Assembly: GCA_035476575.1 (NCBI GenBank)
Contig: DATILL010000092.1
Location: 1-63,505, forward strand
Source: DATILL01 sp035476575
GTDB taxonomy: Bacteria; Actinomycetota; Actinomycetes; Mycobacteriales; JACQDL01
Direction: 5' to 3'
Length of the DNA: 63,505 nucleotides
The notes beneath the pieces were generated by a model. That model was not told the DNA's origin, did not search any database, and saw only the letters and a list, made by a program, of their open reading frames with translations. Shown piece after piece: positions 16,550 to 27,163 of this stretch; the stretch's first letter is position 1, and every line of letters begins with the position of its first letter. Both the position numbers and the translations under genes were made by a program.

Positions 16550-17233
16550 CCCCGTTTCGTGCTCGCCTCCGCCTCGCCGGCCCGCCGCGCGCTGCTCGAG
16601 TCGGCTGGGCTGCGGCCCGAGGTGATGATCAGCGGTGTCGATGAGTCGACGCTGACCGCGTCGATGCCCGCGGCCGGTCCGGGCGAGCTGGCCACCGTGC
16701 TGGCAGCAGCCAAGGCGCACGCGGTCGGCGCGGCGATCATCATCGGCGCGGGGGCCATCAGCGGCGCTTCAGCCCCGGGCGGGACGGCGGTCCCGGGCGG
16801 GACGGTCCCGGATGGCGAGACGGCGCTGGTGCTGGGCTGCGACTCGGTCCTGGAGCTCGATGGCGCCGGGTACGGCAAGCCCGCGGACCCGACCGAGGCG
16901 GTCCGGCGTTGGCGCCGGATGGCCGGGCGGTCCGGCGTGCTGCACACCGGGCACTGCCTGCTCGCGGTGCGGGCTGGCCGGGTCGTCGCCGAGACGGCCG
17001 AGCTGGCCTCCACCACGGTCCACTTCGGCCGGCCCGACCCGGCCGAGCTCGATGCGTACGTCGAGACCGGCGAGCCGCTGGCCGTCGCCGGGGCGTTCAC
17101 CCTCGACGGAAGGGGCGGGTGGTTCGTGGATGGCATCGAGGGCGACCACGGCAACGTCCTGGGCCTGTCCCTGCCGGTGCTGCGCACCATGCTGCGCACC
17201 GTCGGCGTACGGGTCATCGACCTGTGGACCTGA
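16547..17233 (+). CDS. maf: Maf-like nucleotide pyrophosphatase
   Basis: Hydrolyses non-canonical or modified nucleoside triphosphates (dTTP/UTP/m5-nucleotide type), a house-cleaning role. The 228 residues have the family start RFVLASASPARRALLESAGL, the catalytic region LGCDSVLELDG, the FGRPDPAELDAYVETGEPLAVAGAF motif and EGDHGNVLGLSLP. An insertion near residue 70-85 (GGTAVPGGTVPDG) is encoded by a short tandem repeat. It stands between accE and accA, as is common in actinobacteria. Confidence 0.93.
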   Translation: MPRFVLASASPARRALLESAGLRPEVMISGVDESTLTASMPAAGPGELATVLAAAKAHAVGAAIIIGAGAISGASAPGGTAVPGGTVPDGETALVLGCDSVLELDGAGYGKPADPTEAVRRWRRMAGRSGVLHTGHCLLAVRAGRVVAETAELASTTVHFGRPDPAELDAYVETGEPLAVAGAFTLDGRGGWFVDGIEGDHGNVLGLSLPVLRTMLRTVGVRVIDLWT

Positions 17234-17402
17234 CCGCCAGACGGCGCCGTACCCGCGACTTGTTAAGAAAGCGTGAGAACGTTCAGCCGGCCGTCAAGTC
17301 GGCAGGCGCATCCTGGCACTGTGACCCGAACGACCGCGTCCGGCGGCCAGCGGGTCCGGCCCGGCGAAATACAGTAGGGGTCAGCCAGGAAGGAGTGACG
17401 GC

Positions 17403-19175
17403 GTGCAGAAGGTGCTGATCGCCAACCGCGGGGAGATCGCCGTCCGGGTGGCCCGAGCCTGCCGGGACGCCGGCCTCGCCAGCGTCGCCGTGTACGCCGA
17501 GCCGGACCGGGACGCGCTGCACGTCCGGATGGCGGACGAGGCGTACGCGCTGGGCGGCTCGACGCCCACCGAGTCCTACCTGCGTGCCGATGCCATCGTC
17601 GAGGTGGCCAAGCGGTCCGGCGCGGACACCGTGCATCCCGGCTACGGCTTCCTCTCCGAGAACGCCGACTTCGCCCAGGCGGTGCTGGACGCCGGCCTGA
17701 CCTGGGTTGGGCCAACGCCGGACGCGATCCGCAAGCTCGGCGACAAGGTCGAGGCTCGGCACATCGCGATGGCGGTCGGCGCGCCGCTGGTGCCCGGCAC
17801 CCCCGAGCCGGTCGACGGGCCGGACGAGGTGATCGCCTTCGCCACGGAGCACGGCCTGCCGATCGCGATCAAGGCGGCGTTCGGCGGCGGCGGGCGCGGC
17901 CTGAAGGTGGCCCGCACCATTGAGGAGATCCCTGAGCTGTTCGCCTCCGCGGTGCGCGAGGCCGAGACGGCGTTCGGCCGCGGCGAGTGCTTTGTCGAGC
18001 GGTACCTGGACCGGCCGCGGCACGTCGAGGCCCAGGTGCTCGCCGACGTCCACGGCAACGTCGTCGTGGTAGGCACCCGCGACTGCTCGCTCCAGCGCCG
18101 GCACCAGAAGCTGGTCGAGGAGGCGCCGGCGCCGTTCCTGACCGACGAGCAGCGTGCCGAGATCCACGCCGCGGCCAAGGCGATCTGCGCCAAGGCGGGC
18201 TACCACGGCGCCGGCACGGTGGAGTTCCTGGTCGGCACGGTCGGTGCCGCGGCCGGCACCATCAGCTTCCTGGAGGTCAACACCCGGCTGCAGGTCGAGC
18301 ACCCGGTCTCGGAGGAGACGACCGGTATCGACCTGGTCCGCGAGCAGTTGCGGATCGCGGCCGGCGAGCCGCTGCGGTTCACCGCTGACCCGGAGCCGCG
18401 CGGGCACGCGATCGAGTTCCGGATCAACGGCGAGGACCCGGGCCGGGGCTTCCTGCCGGCGCCCGGCACGGTGACCGGCCTGGTGCTGCCCACCGGCCCG
18501 GGCGTGCGGGTGGACACCGGGGTGGAGGCCGGCTCGGTGATCTCCGGCGCGTTCGACTCGCTGCTGGCCAAGGTGATCGTGACCGGAGAGTCGCGGGCCG
18601 AGGCGCTGGCCCGGTCCCGCCGGGTGCTGGCCGAGCTGCGGGTCGAGGGCCTGGCCACGGTGCTGCCGTTCCACCGGGCGGTCGTGGCGGACCCGGCGTT
18701 CACCAGCGAGCCGTTCAGCGTGCACACCCGGTGGATTGAGACCGAGTTTGACAACCGGATCCCGCCGTTCGAGGGAGCCACCGACCCAGGTGCGCAGGCC
18801 GGGCCGCGGGAGACCCTGGTGGTCGAGGTCCAGGGCAAGCGGCTGGAGGTGTCGCTGCCGGCCGGGCTGGGCGGCGCGCTGGGGGCCGGAGGGGTGGGCG
18901 GGGCCACGGCGGCCAGCCGGGCACCCCGGCGGGCCCGCCGCAAGACCGCCGCCGCGACCGGGAACGCGCTGACCAGCCCGATGCAGGGCACCATTGTCAA
19001 GATCGCGGTGCACGACGGCGACCAGGTCGCGGAGGGTGACCTGATCCTCGTACTGGAGGCCATGAAGATGGAGCAGCCGCTGACCGCCCACCGTGGCGGC
19101 ACCGTCACGGGCCTGGCCGCGGCCGTGGGCGAGGTCGTGTCCAGCGGGTCGGTGCTCTGCGAGATCGCCGACTAG
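17403..19175 (+). CDS. accA: acyl-CoA carboxylase alpha subunit (biotin carboxylase + biotin carrier)
   Basis: Carboxylates biotin with ATP and bicarbonate and carries it to AccD. The 590 residues include the N-terminal VLIANRGEIAVRVARA, the ATP-grasp core (IKAAFGGGGRGLKV, EVNTRLQVEHPVSEE) and a C-terminal biotinyl domain with EAMKME and modified lysine at about residue 555. An Ala/Gly/Arg-rich linker (about 490-520) joins the domains. The GTG at 17403 follows AAGGAG by nine bases. BirA, encoded 3 kb upstream, is the expected biotinylating enzyme. Confidence 0.96.
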   Translation: MQKVLIANRGEIAVRVARACRDAGLASVAVYAEPDRDALHVRMADEAYALGGSTPTESYLRADAIVEVAKRSGADTVHPGYGFLSENADFAQAVLDAGLTWVGPTPDAIRKLGDKVEARHIAMAVGAPLVPGTPEPVDGPDEVIAFATEHGLPIAIKAAFGGGGRGLKVARTIEEIPELFASAVREAETAFGRGECFVERYLDRPRHVEAQVLADVHGNVVVVGTRDCSLQRRHQKLVEEAPAPFLTDEQRAEIHAAAKAICAKAGYHGAGTVEFLVGTVGAAAGTISFLEVNTRLQVEHPVSEETTGIDLVREQLRIAAGEPLRFTADPEPRGHAIEFRINGEDPGRGFLPAPGTVTGLVLPTGPGVRVDTGVEAGSVISGAFDSLLAKVIVTGESRAEALARSRRVLAELRVEGLATVLPFHRAVVADPAFTSEPFSVHTRWIETEFDNRIPPFEGATDPGAQAGPRETLVVEVQGKRLEVSLPAGLGGALGAGGVGGATAASRAPRRARRKTAAATGNALTSPMQGTIVKIAVHDGDQVAEGDLILVLEAMKMEQPLTAHRGGTVTGLAAAVGEVVSSGSVLCEIAD

Positions 19176-19181
19176 CACCCG

Positions 19182-19245
19182 CGACGATCATCGACTTTTG
19201 GGGGCTCGCAGAGATCATTGAGCCCTGATAGCTCGATGATCGGCG
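19182..19245. repeat. 64-bp palindrome family, copy 2
   Basis: Ends CGACGATCATCGA and TCGATGATCGGCG; interior GGGGGCT pairs with AGCCCT; centre CAGAGATCATTGAG. It starts 7 bases after the accA stop. Confidence 0.88.
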
Positions 19246-19268
19246 CAACAGGGCACCACAATAGGGCG

Positions 19269-19574
19269 ATGACGGCCCGGCCGACCCCGCTGCAATGGTT
19301 GCGCTACGCATACGGCGGCCGGCTGCCGGAGGGCCTGCGCGAATGGGTCCGGCACGACCTCACCGACGCCGACTGGCGGTGGCGGGAGGTGCTGCGGGTC
19401 TGTGTGCAGCTCGCCGTACCGGTGCTGGTGTTCGCCGTGCTGCCGCTGGCGGGTGACATCAAGGGCTTCGCGATCGCCCTGATGGTGCTCAGCGCGCTGT
19501 TCGTGGCTGGCGCATACGGCGACGACCTGCGCGACCGCCGGCTGCGCCAGCACGATCTCGACCGCCCCAGCTAG
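19269..19574 (+). CDS. DUF5313 membrane protein
   Basis: The 101 residues start MTARPTPLQWLRYAYGGRLP and contain WVRHDLTDADWRWREVLRV. Two hydrophobic helices follow (about 45-60 and 67-82), then a basic tail. This is the actinobacterial DUF5313 family, the Rv3304-like protein next to lpdA in mycobacteria; function unknown. I chose ATG 19269 because upstream in-frame starts lie inside the palindromic repeat. Confidence 0.82.
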   Translation: MTARPTPLQWLRYAYGGRLPEGLREWVRHDLTDADWRWREVLRVCVQLAVPVLVFAVLPLAGDIKGFAIALMVLSALFVAGAYGDDLRDRRLRQHDLDRPS

Positions 19575-19600
19575 GCACCCGCCCGCGCCCGCCACTCGTT

Positions 19601-19648
19601 GCGAAGATCCAGCCAGACACGCGCAGGCGTGTCGCGCCGGATCTTCGC
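19601..19648. terminator. two-tier hairpin between convergent DUF5313 gene and lpdA
   Basis: Outer arms GCGAAGATCC (19601-19610) and GGATCTTCGC (19639-19648) enclose an inner hairpin GACACGC/GCGTGTC (19616-19633). Position between two convergent stops fits a bidirectional terminator. Confidence 0.65.
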
Positions 19649-19661
19649 GACAAGGCCCCGG

Positions 19662-21059
19662 TCAGCCCAGGTCGTCGTGGGTCATCAGCCGGCGGGCCGC
19701 CTCGGTCAGCGAGCCGGACATCGACGGGTACACCGCGAAGCTCGCCGCCACCTGGTCCACCGTCAGCCGGTTCTGCACCGCCAGCGCGATCGGCAGGATC
19801 AGCTCCGAGGCGTACGGCGCGACCACCACGCCCCCGAGCACCGCACCGGTCCGCGGCTGGCAGTACACCTTGACGAAGCCGTCCCGCACGCCCTGCATCT
19901 TGGCCCGGGCGTTGGTGGCCAGCGGCAGCCGCACCGTCCGGGTCGGCACCGAGCCCGTCTCGACCGCGGCGTGCTGCACCCCCACGGTCGCGATCTCGGG
20001 ATGGGTGAACACGTTCGCCGACACCGTCGCGAGCCGCAGCGGGGCGACCGCCGCGCCCAGCGCGTGCCACATCGCGATCCGCCCCTGCATCGCCGCCACC
20101 GAGGCCAGCATCAACACTCCGGTGCAGTCGCCGGCAGCGTAGATCCCGGGCTGGCCGGTGCGTGAGACCCGGTCCACCGGGATGAACCCACCCGCCGTAC
20201 GCTGCACGCCGACGTGCTCCAGCCCGAGGCCGCGGGTGTTCGGCACCGAGCCGACGGTGAGCAGCGCGTGGCTGCCGGCCACCGTACGGCCGTTGTCGCA
20301 CTCGACCAGGACCCCCTTCTCGGTGCGCCGGACCATCCCGGCCCTGGCCCGCTTGAGGATCTCCATGCCGCGCTGGGCGAAGACCCGCTCCAGCACCTCG
20401 GCCGCGTCCGGGTCCTCGCCGGGCAGCACCCGGTCGCGGCTGGACACCAGGGTCACCGGCACGCCCAGCTCGCGGTACGCGCTGGCGAACTCGGCACCGG
20501 TAACGCCGGACCCGATGACGACCAGGTGCGTGGGCAGCTCGGGCAGGTCGTACACCTGCCGCCAGGTCAGGATCCGCTCGCCGTCCGGCTCGGCGCCGGG
20601 CAGGGTCCGTGGGCTGGCCCCAGTGGCCACCAGGACGACGTCGGCCGTGAGCAGCTCACCGGACGGCTCCACCCGCAGCGAGTACGTCGTCCGGGCGTCC
20701 TGCCGCTCGGCGAAGCGCGCCGTGCCGTCCCGGAGCTCGACGCCCTCTCGCGCCAGCCGGGCCCGCACGTCGGCCGACTGGGCCAGCGCCAGGTCCTTGA
20801 CCCGGCCGTGCACCGCTGGCGTGTCGATCGTCACCTCGGCCGGGTCAGTGGCCCGAACGCCGAGCCGGGCAGCGCCGCGCAACGCCGTCATCGTCTCGGC
20901 GGTGGCGATGAAGGTCTTGCTCGGCACGCAGTCGTAGAGGACGCAGGCGCCGCCAAGCCCGGCCTGTTCGACGACGGTCACCTCGGCATCGAGCTGCGCC
21001 GCGACCAGGGCGGCCTCGTAGCCGGCCGGGCCTCCGCCGATGATCGCGATGCGGGTCAC
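19662..21059 (-). CDS. lpdA: NAD(P)H-quinone dehydrogenase, LpdA type
   Basis: An FAD-dependent pyridine-nucleotide disulfide oxidoreductase relative that reduces quinones. The 465 residues have IAIIGGGPAGYEAALVAAQL (FAD), a CVLYDC pair in the redox loop, VVIGSGVTGAEFASAYRELG (NAD) and PGIYAAGDCTG. The C-terminal active-site His-Pro-Glu of true lipoamide dehydrogenases is replaced by FAVYPSMSGSLTEAARRL, as in mycobacterial LpdA, so dihydrolipoamide oxidation is not expected. Start GTG 21059; GGAGG lies about 14 bases upstream. Confidence 0.92.
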   Translation of the reverse strand: MTRIAIIGGGPAGYEAALVAAQLDAEVTVVEQAGLGGACVLYDCVPSKTFIATAETMTALRGAARLGVRATDPAEVTIDTPAVHGRVKDLALAQSADVRARLAREGVELRDGTARFAERQDARTTYSLRVEPSGELLTADVVLVATGASPRTLPGAEPDGERILTWRQVYDLPELPTHLVVIGSGVTGAEFASAYRELGVPVTLVSSRDRVLPGEDPDAAEVLERVFAQRGMEILKRARAGMVRRTEKGVLVECDNGRTVAGSHALLTVGSVPNTRGLGLEHVGVQRTAGGFIPVDRVSRTGQPGIYAAGDCTGVLMLASVAAMQGRIAMWHALGAAVAPLRLATVSANVFTHPEIATVGVQHAAVETGSVPTRTVRLPLATNARAKMQGVRDGFVKVYCQPRTGAVLGGVVVAPYASELILPIALAVQNRLTVDQVAASFAVYPSMSGSLTEAARRLMTHDDLG

Positions 21060-21163
21060 GGGCTCATTGTGGCCTCCGGCCCATCGGTCCCCTCTGTGAC
21101 GTGCGGCACCGGGGTCCGGACGGCGCGTGAACCGCACTACGCTCCTGTCGGAAGGAGCGGTGG

Positions 21164-21604
21164 ATGACCCTCTACGCGGCCTACGGGTCCAACATGGACC
21201 CGGCCCAGATGCTGCAGCGCTGCCCCCATTCGCCGCTCGCCGGCACCGGCTGGATCAGGGGCTGGCGGCTGACCTTCGGCGGGGAGGACCTCGGCTGGGA
21301 GGGTGCCCTGGCCACCATCGTGCCGCACGAGCCGGGCACCGTGTTCGCCGCGCTGTACGACGTCACGCCGCAGGACGAGGCTCGGCTGGACACCTGGGAG
21401 GGCGCGGACACCGGGCTGTACGAGAAGATCCGGCTGCGGGTGCACACCCTGGAGGGCGACGAGCTGGCCTGGGTGTACGTCCTCAACGGCTACGAGGGTG
21501 GCCTGCCGTCGACGCGGTACCTCGGCGTGCTGGCCGACGCCGCTGAGAAGGCCGGCGCCCCCGAGGACTACGTCGCCTGGCTCCGCAACCGCCCCTCGAC
21601 CTGA
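21164..21604 (+). CDS. gamma-glutamylcyclotransferase family protein
   Basis: The 146 residues start MTLYAAYGSNMDPAQM, the YGSN substrate-loop motif, and contain YDVTPQDEARLDTWEG with the acidic residue used as general base in this fold. Family members release 5-oxoproline from gamma-glutamyl groups. The true substrate is unknown. GGAAGGAG lies seven bases before the ATG. It is divergent from lpdA and convergent with the M20 amidohydrolase, with palindrome copy 3 between. Confidence 0.88.
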   Translation: MTLYAAYGSNMDPAQMLQRCPHSPLAGTGWIRGWRLTFGGEDLGWEGALATIVPHEPGTVFAALYDVTPQDEARLDTWEGADTGLYEKIRLRVHTLEGDELAWVYVLNGYEGGLPSTRYLGVLADAAEKAGAPEDYVAWLRNRPST

Positions 21605-21628
21605 CCCAGACCCAGACTGCTCCTTTCC

Positions 21629-21692
21629 CGACGATCATCGAGTTGTGGTCGCTGATAGAGATCAAGTAGCGACCACAACTCGATGATCGTCG
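21629..21692. repeat. 64-bp palindrome family, copy 3 (perfect 25-bp stem)
   Basis: Positions 21629-21653 pair perfectly with 21668-21692, leaving the 14-base loop GATAGAGATCAAGT. This is the most regular copy and lies between two convergent genes. Confidence 0.95.
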
Positions 21693-21707
21693 GCAGTTGG
21701 TGCCTGG

Positions 21708-22886
21708 TCAGCGGGCGCGGAGGGCGGCGTAGGCGGTGTGGACCATCGTCCGGACCCCGATCGCGAGCGCACGCTCGTCGATGTCGAAGTTGCCTCGGTG
21801 CAGGTCCAGCGTCGGGCCCTCACCGGAGTACACCCCGAGCCGGGCCAGCGCGCCGGGCACCTGGTTCAGGTACCACCCGAAGTCCTCACCGCCCAGGCTC
21901 TGTCCGGTGTCGGCAATCGCCTCCGCACCGAGCGCGGTGCTCACGCCCTTACGCTGGAGGCCCACCGAGCCGGGGTCGTTCACCACCGGCGCCACCCCGC
22001 GGGAGTAGTGCACGACGACCCGCGCTCCGGTCGGCCCGCCCACCTGGCCGACCAGCCGCCGTACCAGCGACTCCGCGGTGTCCCAGGTGGACCGGTCGAG
22101 CATCCGTACGGTGCCGCGCAGCACCCCCGTCTGCGGGATCGCGTTCGGCGCCACGCCCGCCTCGACCGCACCCCAGACCAGCGACAGCGCGGCCCGGGGG
22201 TCGACGGCCCGGGACAGCAGCCCCGGCACCTCGGTGATGATCCGGCCCAGCGCGTACACCAGGTCGACGGTCAGGTGCGGCCGCGCGGTGTGCCCGCCCG
22301 GCCCGCTGACCCGCACCTCGACCAGGTCGCAGGCGGCGGTGATCGCGCCCGGCCGCAGCCCCACCCGGCCAAGCGACAGGTGCGGGTCGCAGTGCAGCGC
22401 GAAGATCTGGTCGACCCCTTCGAGCGCGCCACCCTCGATCGCATCCAGGGCACCGCCCGGGATGGCCTCCTCCGCCGGCTGGAAGATGCACCGGATCCGG
22501 CCGGGCAGGGCCGGCCCGGTGGCCAGCGCAAGCGCCACCCCGAGCAGGATCGCGGTATGCGCGTCGTGCCCGCAGGCGTGGCTGACCCCGGGCACGGTCG
22601 AGCGGTAGGGCACCATCTTGGTGTCCGGCAGCGGCAGCGCGTCGAGGTCGGCACGTAGCGCGATCGTGCGCGGGCCCTGGCCGATGTCGCAGGTCAGGCC
22701 GGTACCCCCGGGCAGCGGCTTGGCCGGCAGGCCGGCGGCGGACAGCCGCCGCTCCAGGAACGCGGTGGTCTCGTGCTCGGCCCGGGCCACCTCCGGATGG
22801 GCGTGCAGATGACGTCGTATGGCGATCAGATCGGCTTCGTTGTGTTGCACCCACGAGTCGAGCCAGGCCAGCGGTGGAATGGTCAC
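21708..22886 (-). CDS. M20 family metallo-amidohydrolase
   Basis: A dinuclear-metal hydrolase of N-acyl amino acids, hippurate or similar amides (AmiA/AbgB type). The 392 residues show RRHLHAHPEVARAEHET, the metal ligands in SHACGHDAHTAILLG, IFQPAEEAIPGGA with the catalytic Glu-Glu, the dimerisation lid (VSGPGGHTARPH) and TGQSLGGEDFGWYL. No signal peptide is present. The GTG start at 22886 overlaps the stop of a short upstream frame (GTGA). Confidence 0.93.
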   Translation of the reverse strand: MTIPPLAWLDSWVQHNEADLIAIRRHLHAHPEVARAEHETTAFLERRLSAAGLPAKPLPGGTGLTCDIGQGPRTIALRADLDALPLPDTKMVPYRSTVPGVSHACGHDAHTAILLGVALALATGPALPGRIRCIFQPAEEAIPGGALDAIEGGALEGVDQIFALHCDPHLSLGRVGLRPGAITAACDLVEVRVSGPGGHTARPHLTVDLVYALGRIITEVPGLLSRAVDPRAALSLVWGAVEAGVAPNAIPQTGVLRGTVRMLDRSTWDTAESLVRRLVGQVGGPTGARVVVHYSRGVAPVVNDPGSVGLQRKGVSTALGAEAIADTGQSLGGEDFGWYLNQVPGALARLGVYSGEGPTLDLHRGNFDIDERALAIGVRTMVHTAYAALRAR

Positions 22887-23026
22887 GATCCGAACCCGTC
22901 CCGCAGCTCATCGAGAAGACTGCCTACCACGTGCTCAGTTCCCCCATTCGCGGCGGCAGCGACGACGCGCTGCCGCTGGTAGCTGGCCTCAACCTCGGGT
23001 ACGCGCGGCGCGATCGCCAGCTCCAC
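22883..23026 (-). CDS. short 47-residue ORF coupled to the amidohydrolase, possibly a gene remnant
   Basis: From GTG 23026 the frame reads VELAIAPRVPEVEASYQRQR and ends SLLDELRDGFGS, with its TGA overlapping the amidohydrolase GTG by 4 bp, an arrangement typical of coupled genes. Upstream in the same frame lie further coding-like stretches (VRAALAELVNDLVPTARR) broken by stop codons. It could be the tail of a decayed gene. No family recognised. Confidence 0.35.
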   Translation of the reverse strand: MELAIAPRVPEVEASYQRQRVVAAAANGGTEHVVGSLLDELRDGFGS

Positions 23027-23741
23027 ACACCCTCAGCGGCGTGCGGTCGGCACCAGGTCGTTGACCAGCTCGGCGAGGGCCGCCCGTACGGGGCCGGATC
23101 GTACCCACCCTGTCGACAACAATTGTTACGCCCAGCCCAAGACGGGGTGTCCACGCACGCAGCGCAGGCGAGCCCGGTGCCCCAGATCGACCGGGTACCC
23201 AGGTCGACCAGCTCAAGCACCCGTTCCATGGCGAGGCTCGAGCGCGGCGACCAAACGACGACGATGCGCACACACCGGACGGTAGCGGCGGAGACCCCGC
23301 AGCCATGGCGGAGGACACCTTCACCCGGCGTCGGACCGGCTGGCTCCGCTTGGTGACGACGTCCGGCGGGATTTGGACGGGCCTGCCCGTCGCCGAGTCG
23401 TGACCGGGCAGGCCCTCTCGAGGGGAAGCAGTTTGGTCGATCATCGCCCACGCTGAGCCGCCAGATTCGGCGTCCTCGACCCGACAGTCGATGCACGTCG
23501 CTACGCGATGCGTTATGAATACCAGGATGTTACGCCGCGACACTATCACCCTGATGGCCGCACTCTTCTCTGTAACCGGGTCGTCGGCGCAGCCCTCCGG
23601 CCGGGGGCATTGACCACCCAGGTTCCCGTTGCGCCGCAGGCGATTTGTCATCCCGTACGGCGAGGACGCCCATTCTTCGTCAGCCGGCAACTGCGCTTGC
23701 TGGGCTCGTGTCGAGCCGCCGTTCGAGTGACGCCGCGTTGA
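23027..23741. other. 715-bp degenerate stretch without an intact gene
   Basis: On the minus strand, coding-like pieces occur in different frames with stops between: VRIVVVWSPRSSLAMERVLE (about 23205-23280) and VRAALAELVNDLV (near 23060). On the plus strand, frames such as 23508-23741 lack codon bias and ribosome sites. GC3 bias is weaker than in neighbouring genes. The region probably holds a decayed gene. Related loci in other actinobacteria carry a purine nucleoside phosphorylase hereabouts, but I see no DeoD motif. Confidence 0.5.
23379..23415. terminator. perfect 11-bp hairpin in the degenerate stretch
   Basis: GGGCCTGCCCG (23379-23389) and CGGGCAGGCCC (23405-23415) form a perfect stem with a 15-base loop. 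It may be a surviving terminator of the lost gene. Confidence 0.5.
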
Positions 23742-25319
<1,578 letters not shown>

Positions 25320-25375
25320 GGCCAAATGCTAAGCGAGCTAGCTAGCGGGGAGCTGGAGGAGTAAGGAAGGGCACG

Positions 25376-27049
25376 ATGACCGCACCAGTCCAGGGCTCCA
25401 CCTCACAGCCGCGCATCGTGGCCGGCCGGTACCGGCTCGGTGACCTGCTCGGCCGCGGGGCCATGGGCGCGGTCTGGCAGGCCGAGGACAGCGTGCTGCG
25501 CCGGCCGGTCGCGGTCAAGGAGGTCCTGCTGCCGCACGGGCTGTCCCCGAAGGACCGCGCGGTCGCCTGCGAGCGCACCCTGCGCGAGGCCCGCTCCATC
25601 GCCCGGCTGGCCCACCCCAACGTGGTCACCCTCTTCGACGTGCTGGACGAGGATGGCCGGCCGTGGGTGGTCATGGAGCTGGTGCCGGCCCGCAGCCTGG
25701 CCCAGGTGGTACGCGAGGACGGGCCGCTGCCGCCCGGGCAGGTGGCCGTCATCGGGCTGGCCGTGCTGGGCGCGCTGGAGGCCGCGCACGCTGCCGGCAT
25801 CACCCACCGCGACGTCAAGCCGGGCAACATCCTGATCGCCGTCGACGGGCGGGTGAAGCTGACCGACTTCGGCATCGCCCGGTCCGTCGAGGACTCCGCG
25901 CTGACCAGCACCGGGCTGCTGCTCGGCTCGCCGTCGTACATCGCGCCGGAGGTGGTCCGGGGAGAGTCGGCGGGTCCGGCGGCGGACCTGTTCGGGCTCG
26001 GCGCCACGCTGTACGCCACGGTCGAAGGGCGGCCGCCGTTCCGCGGTGACGACCCGATCTCGACGCTGAACAAGGTGGCCAGCAGCCCGCCGGACCCATA
26101 CCGGCTGGCCGGGCCGCTGATCCCCGTGGTGGAGGGCCTGCTGCGCAAGTCGCCGGCCGACCGGCTCACCGCGGCGGAAGGCCGCCGGATGCTGCGGGAG
26201 ATCACCGGCGCGGACGGCGGTGCGGCCACGGTGCCGGTACCGGGCCGGGCCGCCGGGCCGCCCTCCTCACCGCCCGCCGGCTACGGTGGCCAGCCCGGCT
26301 ACGCCGCCCCACCCGGACCCGGCACCCCGGGCCACGGGGGGACGCCGCCGTGGCCACCCCGGCCGGGCCCGCCGTCGGCGCCGCGACACCGCTACTCGCC
26401 CTCGCCCTCGCCCTCGCCCGCCCAGCCGTACGACGTGGGCAGGCCGGCCGCCACGCGGTGGAAGGCAGGCGTGGCCGCGATCGGCGTCGGGCTCTGCGTG
26501 CTGCTGATCCTCGGCGGCGCGATCCTGCTCAAGGGCGTCTTCGGCGGCGCAGGCGGTCCAGCCGGCTCCGGGGCAGGCAACGGGTCCCACGCCAGCGGGC
26601 CGGCGCTTTCGGCCGCCTACCGGACGTTCACCGACCCGCGCGGCACCTACACGGTGAGCGTGCCGCAGGGCTGGGTCGCGGAGCCCGGCCAGCGCGGCGT
26701 GGTCGACGTCCAGGACCCGGCCGACAGCGGCCGGTTCCTCCGGTTCATCTCCGACCGGTCGGGGCGCGACCCGCTCGCCGTCCTGCGCTCGGAGGAGCCC
26801 GGCTTCGCCAAGCGGTACCCCAGCTACACCAAGATCAGTCTGGGGGTGGTCGACTTCCGTGGGTTTGACGCGGCGGACTGGGAGTTCACCTTCGTCAAGG
26901 ACGGCGTGACCAAGCACGTGCTGTACCGGACGTTCCGGGTGGACAGGCGGCGGTACGGCATTTACCTGTCCGCGCCGGACCCGCAGTTCGCCGCTGTGCG
27001 GCAGCATTTCGACGCGGCAGCGGCGAGCTTCACCCCCCAGCCCGGCTAG
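25376..27049 (+). CDS. membrane serine/threonine protein kinase
   Basis: A eukaryotic-type (Pkn) kinase of 557 residues. The N-terminal kinase domain (about 15-275) has the glycine loop GRGAMGAVWQAED, VAVKEV, the catalytic loop HRDVKPGNI, DFGIA and APEVV. A Pro/Gly-rich linker leads to one membrane helix (about 365-388, VAAIGVGLCVLLILGGAILL). The 165-residue extracellular part (TFTDPRGTYTVSVPQGW, VDFRGFDAADWEFTF) is not PASTA. AAGGAAGGG precedes the ATG. It is divergent from the mutase subunit. Confidence 0.95.
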   Translation: MTAPVQGSTSQPRIVAGRYRLGDLLGRGAMGAVWQAEDSVLRRPVAVKEVLLPHGLSPKDRAVACERTLREARSIARLAHPNVVTLFDVLDEDGRPWVVMELVPARSLAQVVREDGPLPPGQVAVIGLAVLGALEAAHAAGITHRDVKPGNILIAVDGRVKLTDFGIARSVEDSALTSTGLLLGSPSYIAPEVVRGESAGPAADLFGLGATLYATVEGRPPFRGDDPISTLNKVASSPPDPYRLAGPLIPVVEGLLRKSPADRLTAAEGRRMLREITGADGGAATVPVPGRAAGPPSSPPAGYGGQPGYAAPPGPGTPGHGGTPPWPPRPGPPSAPRHRYSPSPSPSPAQPYDVGRPAATRWKAGVAAIGVGLCVLLILGGAILLKGVFGGAGGPAGSGAGNGSHASGPALSAAYRTFTDPRGTYTVSVPQGWVAEPGQRGVVDVQDPADSGRFLRFISDRSGRDPLAVLRSEEPGFAKRYPSYTKISLGVVDFRGFDAADWEFTFVKDGVTKHVLYRTFRVDRRRYGIYLSAPDPQFAAVRQHFDAAAASFTPQPG

Positions 27050-27057
27050 CGACCTCC

Positions 27058-27121
27058 CGCCGATCATCGAGCTGTTGGGGTCAATGGAGATCAACTAGCC
27101 CCACTTTCTCGATGATCGCCG
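27058..27121. repeat. 64-bp palindrome family, copy 4
   Basis: Ends CGCCGATCATCGA and TCGATGATCGCCG; interior GGGG/CCCC arms; centre ATGGAGATCAACTAG. An extra half-end (TTCGATGATCGCCGG) follows at 27125-27139, so this copy carries a partial duplication. It lies 9 bases after the kinase stop. Confidence 0.9.
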
Positions 27122-27163
27122 GAGTTCGATGATCGCCGGAGCCGGGTGCGGCAGGATCGGGCC

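Noticed and set aside
19662..21059. Dihydrolipoamide dehydrogenase
   Set aside because: The C-terminal catalytic His/Glu motif is missing and replaced by the YPSMSGSLTEAAR segment typical of LpdA quinone reductases.
22874..23741. Plus-strand frames in the degenerate stretch as real genes
   Set aside because: No ribosome site, poor codon bias and no recognisable motif.
22883..23741. Purine nucleoside phosphorylase (deoD) relic
   Set aside because: Position would fit, but none of the visible fragments matches a DeoD motif, so I do not assign it.
27058..27139. The 64-bp palindromes as ordinary rho-independent terminators
   Set aside because: They lack a T-tract, one lies between two co-directional carboxylase genes, and the loop is conserved, which a plain terminator would not need.
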